Assembly: GCF_029028005.1 (NCBI RefSeq)
Contig: NZ_JAOTPO010000025.1
Coordinates: 1 to 56,560 of the forward strand
Source of the DNA: Alkalihalobacterium chitinilyticum
GTDB taxonomy: Bacteria > Bacillota > Bacilli > Bacillales > Bacillaceae_F
DNA length: 56,560 bases
Direction of reading: 5' to 3'
Position 1 is the first letter of the stretch, and every line of letters begins with the position of its first letter. The notes below the pieces were generated by a model that worked only from the letters and a program-made list of their open reading frames with translations, was not told the origin of the DNA and made no database searches. Positions 51,988 to 56,560 of the stretch are shown piece after piece. The translations under genes were made by a program, and so were the position numbers.

Positions 51988-52772
51988 TTACAATTCCACG
52001 AGCCACTCACCTATAAGGAACTGGACCGTTTCTCTTTGTTCAATCTGCAGTAAGTGGCCAGCTTGGAGAATTGTAAATGTTGAGTCTGGTAGATATTCGT
52101 AAAGCCTGTAAAAGTCCTTGTATCCACAAATGGAATCGAACTTCCCAGCAATTAGCAATGAGCGACCATTATATGGTTTAGCTAATGGATCTGCTTTAAA
52201 GAAGTAGCCAGCATCTCGCCAGTTTGAAGTTAAAAATGCACGATCCGCAAGAAGACGGCCTGGTTGAATTTCATCTATAAATAATTGAAGGTTTGCAGCA
52301 GATTGATAAACCATTAAAGTTTCAAAAGCGGTCCTAATTTCCAAACTTACCTGAGTAAGGGCTGTCTCATTACGATTAAAAACCGTTTTCTTCGGTACAT
52401 TTCTCTCTTTTTGATGGGTTGCTGGAGCCAGTAAACATAACCCTTTCGTTTGATCGCTAATAAGACCTTGAGCGATATAACCACCGTAAGAATGTCCAAT
52501 AATCGAAAACGTTTGATCACCAAGCAATTCAGTGATATAGGATGTAAGTAATTGTCGGATGCCTTCAGTTGACACAATGTCTTTACACGCACTTTGCCCA
52601 TGCCATGGAAGGTCTACATAAATTCGTTGAAACCCTTTTTTATCTTTAAAGACAGGTTCCAGCCATCTCTTCATGCCCTATTGTCTGTTCCCATCGCATG
52701 AAGGACAAGGATGGGATGCCCACTTCCCTTAATTTCGTAATATATACTGTTATGATTCCTACGATATCTCAC
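51988..52772 (-). pseudogene. Alpha/beta hydrolase split by one frameshift
   Basis: The main frame (51988-52674) holds most of an alpha/beta hydrolase: nucleophile elbow 'GHSYGG', acid Asp in 'AGKFDSICG' and base His in 'LQAGHLLQIE'. The missing N-terminus lies just upstream in another frame: from GTG 52772, 'NSIYYEIKGSGHPILVLHAM' then 'GTDNRA' and a stop that overlaps the ATG of the main frame. One base gained or lost near 52674 explains this. It could be a pseudogene, a sequencing error, or two coupled frames; the N-terminal oxyanion strand is needed for the fold. Confidence 0.75.
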
Positions 52773-52827
52773 TCAAAATCCAACTTTCTTCAAGAAATTT
52801 ACTACGTCGTATAAATTTCTACCAGCT

Positions 52828-53466
52828 TTATTGTTCGATAGTAAGTTTTTCTAAAAAAGGCATTGCATCTTCTATCGTTAGTCTTTCATTTTCATAATGT
52901 CCGAAGCTATATCGGTATTTTTTATCATCGGAGAACCATAGATAGAACATGGGATTATCTCTTCCATCCCAAATATAGTAATAGACCTTTTTTCCATCTA
53001 CTTCGACATAAGGCATCTCATCAAATGTTTGGAAAACTGTGCTTTCTAACGCATTTTTTTCATCCTCAACGGGTTCTTGCACTTTCCATATCGCCATTTC
53101 ACCATATTTTTTTTCATGTGAATGGTGGTAGAGGGTTCTAAATCCGGCATTCCTTTCCTCTTCCGCTTCGTTAATTTCAGTTAAGTTGACTTTATTCGTT
53201 TTGCTCTTCTCTCCAAAAAGCATTCTAATTTCGTTCGCGTTTTCAGTATATTTAACACCTCCTGGAGCAATGGACTCTACCGGAAAGTGCTCTGAAAGAA
53301 TAACGATCTCCCAATCTTGAGGTAGTTGAAATTCTCTAAACTCAAACTCTGCTGGAACAGCATCAAACGGAGGTTGCACAGCCCCAGATTCGACCGCATC
53401 TGATTGACAACCCAATAATACAGTTGCAATTACCAATAGGAAGAACAAATTTATTATACATCTCAT
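52828..53466 (-). CDS. Lipoprotein of unknown function
   Basis: A 212-residue lipoprotein with the lipobox VLLGC (Cys at about 20). The mature part is acidic and beta-rich ('EFEFREFQLPQDWEIVILSE', 'YVEVDGKKVYYYIWDGRDNP'). No family recognised. ATG 53466 follows GGGG by nine bases and is preferred over the TTG seven codons upstream. It lies near three further small lipoprotein or hydrolase genes without obvious linkage. Confidence 0.75.
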   Translation of the reverse strand: MRCIINLFFLLVIATVLLGCQSDAVESGAVQPPFDAVPAEFEFREFQLPQDWEIVILSEHFPVESIAPGGVKYTENANEIRMLFGEKSKTNKVNLTEINEAEEERNAGFRTLYHHSHEKKYGEMAIWKVQEPVEDEKNALESTVFQTFDEMPYVEVDGKKVYYYIWDGRDNPMFYLWFSDDKKYRYSFGHYENERLTIEDAMPFLEKLTIEQ

Positions 53467-53703
53467 CAGTAGTTCCCCTTCCCTCAACGGATACTCTCAC
53501 CATTGTCCTTAATACCTTTACGTTTGTAGCTTCATATAAGTTTCAATTTATTGGCCGGCTGCTTCAATAGGTGCTAACTTGTTACTATCCCTTCATAGCA
53601 TTAACTCTTTTATTCGTAAAAAAAATTATATGAAAAAAATTTTAATAGGTACAATTTTTTCTTTCACTATTTTGCCAGTTAGCATAATCATTTCAACAAA
53701 AAA
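53467..53703. other. Gene-free stretch
   Basis: Upstream region of the lipoprotein gene; AT-rich, no gene or convincing promoter seen. Confidence 0.3.
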
Positions 53704-53732
53704 AGCGCTAACCCTTTAATTGGTTGAACGCT
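53704..53732 (-). terminator. Terminator
   Basis: On the minus strand AGCGTTCAACC pairs with GGGTTAGCGCT, followed by seven Ts. It serves the lipoprotein gene ending at 53810. Confidence 0.8.
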
Positions 53733-53809
53733 CTGTTTTAAATATAATTATGTTAATGGTTGTCGTAATTATTTTCCGTTATGTTTCATTGCTATTGTTA
53801 TCACATAGA

Positions 53810-54356
53810 CTAGTTAATCGAATCAGCTACTTCGACTAACATCTCAGGAGTGACCTTATCTGAAATCTTTTTAGGAATACTGAGCATGTATTGCCAATTG
53901 TCCTTTTCAAAAACAAGCGCTTCGATCGATTCCGAAACGTTAATATATTTTGCTTCATTTCCGTTTTTTAACTTGTATACGTTCGCAATTCGCTTATCTT
54001 TGATTGGAATTTTTTGCTCTGTTGGTCTGACAAAAATAAAGTAATGATTGTGTGGTAAGTTCTCACTTATGAACGCCAATTCAAGAGAATCATTTATATC
54101 GCCATCCCCATCATTAAGCCTTCCGAAATGATGGGTAAATCTTAGCGGCGGGAGTCGAAGAGGAAGTTTTACATCTTGGTTGAAATGACTTTCAAAATCT
54201 TTTACAGCTTCTTCAACTGTTTTATATCCTATATCAGTATATATTTTTTCAAAAGGTCGAGACTCATTATCTGTATTTGCATCTACAATTTTACTATTTC
54301 CTCCACAAGTAAAAATGCTGAAAACAAGCATAAAAAAGTATCATACTCTTGTTCAT
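53810..54356 (-). CDS. Lipoprotein gene interrupted at a six-T run
   Basis: The long frame (to 54331) encodes a beta-rich, charged protein ('LEKDNWQYMLSIPKK'-type segment, 'VTPEMLVEVADSIN' end) but lacks a full signal peptide. An upstream ATG at 54356, eight bases after AGGA, reads 'MNKSMILF' in another frame. Removing one T from the run CTTTTTTATG joins them into MNKSMILFMLVFSIFTCGG, a normal lipoprotein signal ending in the lipobox SIFTC. So the gene is off by one T here, through mutation, slippage or sequencing error. Confidence 0.7.
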
Positions 54357-54437
54357 TTACATCATCCTAATTGTTATTTAGGAATTATGTTTTCCAGCCA
54401 ACCGGCTAATTATTAATTGTTATACCGATCCACTTGT

Positions 54438-54854
54438 TCAGAAGCTTTTATTTAGAACTTTAGCTATATCAGCACTTAAAGAAATAAAATCTTCTTGGGA
54501 GATTTCAATTTCTGGCTCTACCCAAGAAAATCCATCATTTTTATAACGAGGTATAATATGCATATGATAATGTTCAACATCTTTAAATATTCCGTTGTTT
54601 TGCATAATAGTAATACCATCTGTGTTGAGTAACTTTTCAAGAGCAGATGCAACTTGTTGGGCTGCAAGGATTACTTCTGTCAAACTAGGCGCTTCAACTT
54701 CGATAAACTCCTGATAATGTTTCTTAGGAACAACCAGGATGTGTCCTTTATTAATAGGGTATTTGTCTAAAAAACAACACACAGATTCATTTTCATATAT
54801 TATATAGGCATCTTCACTTTTAGAGATTATTTTACAAAAAATACAATTATCCAT
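54438..54854 (-). CDS. HIT-family protein
   Basis: A 138-residue HIT protein with 'CIFCKIISKSEDAYIIYENE' at the start and the triad 'VEHYHMHIIPRY' (His95, His97, His99). HIT proteins hydrolyse nucleoside phosphoramidates or AMP conjugates, or bind nucleotides. It belongs to the Hit/HinT-like branch and is not closely similar to the HIT domain of the fusion at 51233. The start is preceded by AGAGAGG. It is a single gene. Confidence 0.92.
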   Translation of the reverse strand: MDNCIFCKIISKSEDAYIIYENESVCCFLDKYPINKGHILVVPKKHYQEFIEVEAPSLTEVILAAQQVASALEKLLNTDGITIMQNNGIFKDVEHYHMHIIPRYKNDGFSWVEPEIEISQEDFISLSADIAKVLNKSF

Positions 54855-55021
54855 CTTCGCGACCTCTCTTATATTTAGTTGTCATCAGGGACAAATCTGC
54901 TACTCAACAATAGAAATAAAATAACCTTTATTCAGTTCACTTACCGTTGGATAAATCTACTATTAAAAAGCCAACTCGAACCAGCCACTTTATGTGCCCT
55001 TTGGAGTCAGCCTTTACCTAC

Positions 55022-55564
55022 CTACGAATGAATAATCCCATAATACACTAGATCTTCATAGCGGTTTTCTTTTATCACGTGTTCTTTAAATATCCCTTCT
55101 TGTTTCATGCCTAATTTTTGCAGCACTCTTCCTGAAGCTGGATTGGACTGAAAGTAACGAGCAAATACTTTATGATATTGCTTTTCATTAAATGCAAACT
55201 GTAATATAGCTTGAGCGGCTTCTGTCGCATACCCATGTCCCCAATATTCCTCACCAATCCAGTAGGCGATTTCACCATGATGAAACGCTTGGTTGTGAGA
55301 AAGCGCTATAGCCCCGTATAATTCTCCTGTTTCCTTATCTGTAACCGCAAATTCATAAGATTTATTTGCATTGAAATTCTCAAGATGATGTTCCATCCAA
55401 GATAATGCATCCTGTTTTACATATGGATACGGCAAGTACAATGTATTTTTATAGATATTATAATTATTACAAAGTTTAGTAACCGCTTCAGCATCAGATG
55501 TTTGAAACAATCTTAGCAGCAGCCTCCGAGTAGTAATTGTTTTCTTTTGATCATCATAGGTCAT
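55022..55564 (-). CDS. GNAT acetyltransferase, RimJ/RimL type
   Basis: A 180-residue GNAT enzyme: 'TITTRRLLLRLFQTSDAEAV' at the start, the acetyl-CoA loop 'IGEEYWGHGYATEAAQAILQ' (about 103-122), and 'ARYFQSNPASGRVLQKLGMK' in the last third. It acetylates an N-terminal or side-chain amine of a protein or small molecule; the acceptor is unknown. Start ATG follows GGGGAGG. Confidence 0.93.
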   Translation of the reverse strand: MTYDDQKKTITTRRLLLRLFQTSDAEAVTKLCNNYNIYKNTLYLPYPYVKQDALSWMEHHLENFNANKSYEFAVTDKETGELYGAIALSHNQAFHHGEIAYWIGEEYWGHGYATEAAQAILQFAFNEKQYHKVFARYFQSNPASGRVLQKLGMKQEGIFKEHVIKENRYEDLVYYGIIHS

Positions 55565-55605
55565 GAGAAGCCCTCCCCATATAAGTTCATTAGTAAAGCA
55601 CTGAT

Positions 55606-55980
55606 TTAGTGCGTCTCTTTTTCTCTTGTACTTTCAAAGCCCGAATAACTAGATACATAATAAGGGGTTCCTTCATATTCCAATACAACAAACCCGCTAC
55701 TTAAGTTAAAGTTGTATTTTTTCAAGACGACATTATGCTCTTCCGTCACTTTATAAAACATGGATACCCCAACTACCCTTTCATCATCAATAAAACGCTC
55801 AACTTCTTGTTGCAGCTCTTCTAATTCCCAATCATTTTTTTGGAAACCAATAATATAGTATTGACCCGGTGTGCTTGGGCGTAGTTCTTCTAATTCTTCA
55901 GGCAGGGCCTCAGTAGAATTACATCCAGCCACCAAAGACAGGAATAACCCTAGGAATAAAATAACCGCAAATGGCCTCAA
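55606..55980 (-). CDS. Small lipoprotein of unknown function
   Basis: A 124-residue lipoprotein with a signal peptide ending in SLVAGC (Cys20). The mature part has a Pro/Glu-rich linker and a beta-alpha domain ('YYIIGFQKNDWELEELQQEV', 'VVLKKYNFNLSSGFVVLEYE'). TTG 55980 is seven bases from AAGGAGG, so the TTG start is firm. The acetyltransferase gene follows 41 bp later in the same direction; the two may be co-transcribed. Confidence 0.75.
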   Translation of the reverse strand: MRPFAVILFLGLFLSLVAGCNSTEALPEELEELRPSTPGQYYIIGFQKNDWELEELQQEVERFIDDERVVGVSMFYKVTEEHNVVLKKYNFNLSSGFVVLEYEGTPYYVSSYSGFESTREKETH

Positions 55981-56078
55981 AACAAAACCTCCTTAATTTA
56001 GCTTTTTTCAATCGTTATGACGCTACAAAACTCCGGCAACAACATCTTGAGTTCGGTACGGTTCAGTTTTAGTTTTGT

Positions 56079-56258
56079 GGACCTCAGAGGCTCTTATTTA
56101 CAAAATTATGCTTGTTTTTTGAACTTAGTGGACCTGAAAGGACCTTATTTGCCTGATTTCTCGTAAAATCCACTGTACTTTCATCCAATAAGGGCTTCTG
56201 AGTGCTCAAACACCCGCAAAACCTTGGTTTGTTCACAAATAACGGCCTCTCAGTACCC
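56079..56258. repeat. Nested inverted-repeat element, copy 6 (2+2 arms)
   Basis: Direct arms at 56079 (GGACCTCAGAGGCTCTTAT) and 56131, inverted arms at 56187 and 56237 (AACGGCCTCTCAGTACC). Total 180 bp with the same 50/57/50 spacing. This is the most diverged copy. The rest of 55981-56440 has no gene. Confidence 0.88.
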
Positions 56259-56443
56259 TAAAAAGTCAAAGACCCCAAATCCAGTGCTAGTGACCTGCTA
56301 GTTCAATCAGAATAACTTTAAGAAAACCAAATTCTCTGTATTTGAAATGGATTCGGTTCAACCCCCTAAGTTTGGACACATACTCACGATTCCTTCGTTT
56401 TATTTAGTTTTTCATTTTCTTCTAGCGCGCTTACGCTTACTGG

Positions 56444-56489
56444 CCTATTGATCGAGACGAACAGAAATCTGTCCATCTCGATCAATAGG
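56444..56489 (-). terminator. Strong hairpin at the right edge
   Basis: CCTATTGATCGAGA pairs exactly with TCTCGATCAATAGG (14 pairs). It lies ten bases past the stop of the partial gene at the right edge, so it is probably its terminator, though no T-run follows. Confidence 0.7.
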
Positions 56490-56497
56490 AATTATTC

Positions 56498-56560
56498 CTA
56501 CATGGCTTGTTCTACTTGTTTTGTTTCTCCAGCTTGCCATTTCAAATAATATTCCAACGG
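56498..56560 (-). CDS. C-terminal end of a gene entering from the right
   Basis: The last 20 codons read 'PLEYYLKWQAGETKQVEQAM' then TAG at 56498-56500. The coding look and the hairpin below it support a real gene end, but too little is present to name it. Confidence 0.55.
   Translation of the reverse strand, partial: PLEYYLKWQAGETKQVEQAM

Overview
The window comes from a low-GC, endospore-forming member of the Bacillales (Bacillaceae-like). Supporting signs are the Gram-positive type 16S rRNA 5' end at the left edge, an alpha/beta-type small acid-soluble spore protein, strong AGGAGG ribosome binding sites with frequent TTG and GTG starts, a T-box leader, a ZTP-type riboswitch and many short lipoproteins. 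Most genes lie on the minus strand. I cannot name the species.

Layout. 1-774: 5' end of a minus-strand 16S rRNA gene with its leader and tandem promoter-like sites. 1-6.4 kb: small accessory genes (HEAT repeat, YdeI-like, polysaccharide deacetylase, DUF1801, VOC, DUF421), a deletion-scarred phosphotransferase and a 51-bp tandem repeat. 6.5-8.6 kb: a compact minus-strand cluster of RNA-polymerase-directed proteins: a CarD-like factor, a zinc ribbon, a small hypothetical and two proteins with GreA C-terminal-like domains. 8.9-25.3 kb: regulators (tandem PadR, AraC-GyrI), a purine/pyrimidine permease, AlkD, a lipoprotein nuclease, a soluble chemoreceptor, a D-malate-type dehydrogenase, a NERD protein, and four copies of an unusual intergenic repeat. 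25.4-29.8 kb: a 1482-residue secreted protein of leucine-rich repeats and fibronectin-like domains. 30.1-33.1 kb: a yhdT-panF-M20 peptidase operon. 33.8-42.2 kb: a complete Wadjet (JetDABC) plasmid-restriction operon followed by a protein with a DnaA domain I. 43-56.5 kb: an amidohydrolase, Rpn-family remnants, serA behind a ZTP riboswitch, an oxidoreductase, a 53-bp tandem array, a cold-shock gene, a HIT-PP2C fusion behind a T-box, a spore protein, several lipoproteins and an acetyltransferase.

The most unusual structure is a family of six intergenic elements. Each carries two to four direct copies of a motif close to GGACTGAGAGGCCCTTAT, then two inverted copies. Arms are spaced 49-52 bp apart, with a 56-59 bp centre. 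The four simplest copies are each 178-181 bp long. I know of no described family that matches. Other points of interest are the CarD/Gre-like cluster, the T-box in front of a gene that is not an amino-acid gene, and the DnaA domain I protein beside Wadjet.

Gene decay is visible: a phosphotransferase with two internal deletions that remove its catalytic loop, truncated Rpn nucleases, a hydrolase split by one frameshift, and a lipoprotein whose signal peptide is interrupted at a six-T run. Functions are assigned from motifs and remembered family features; no database search was run.
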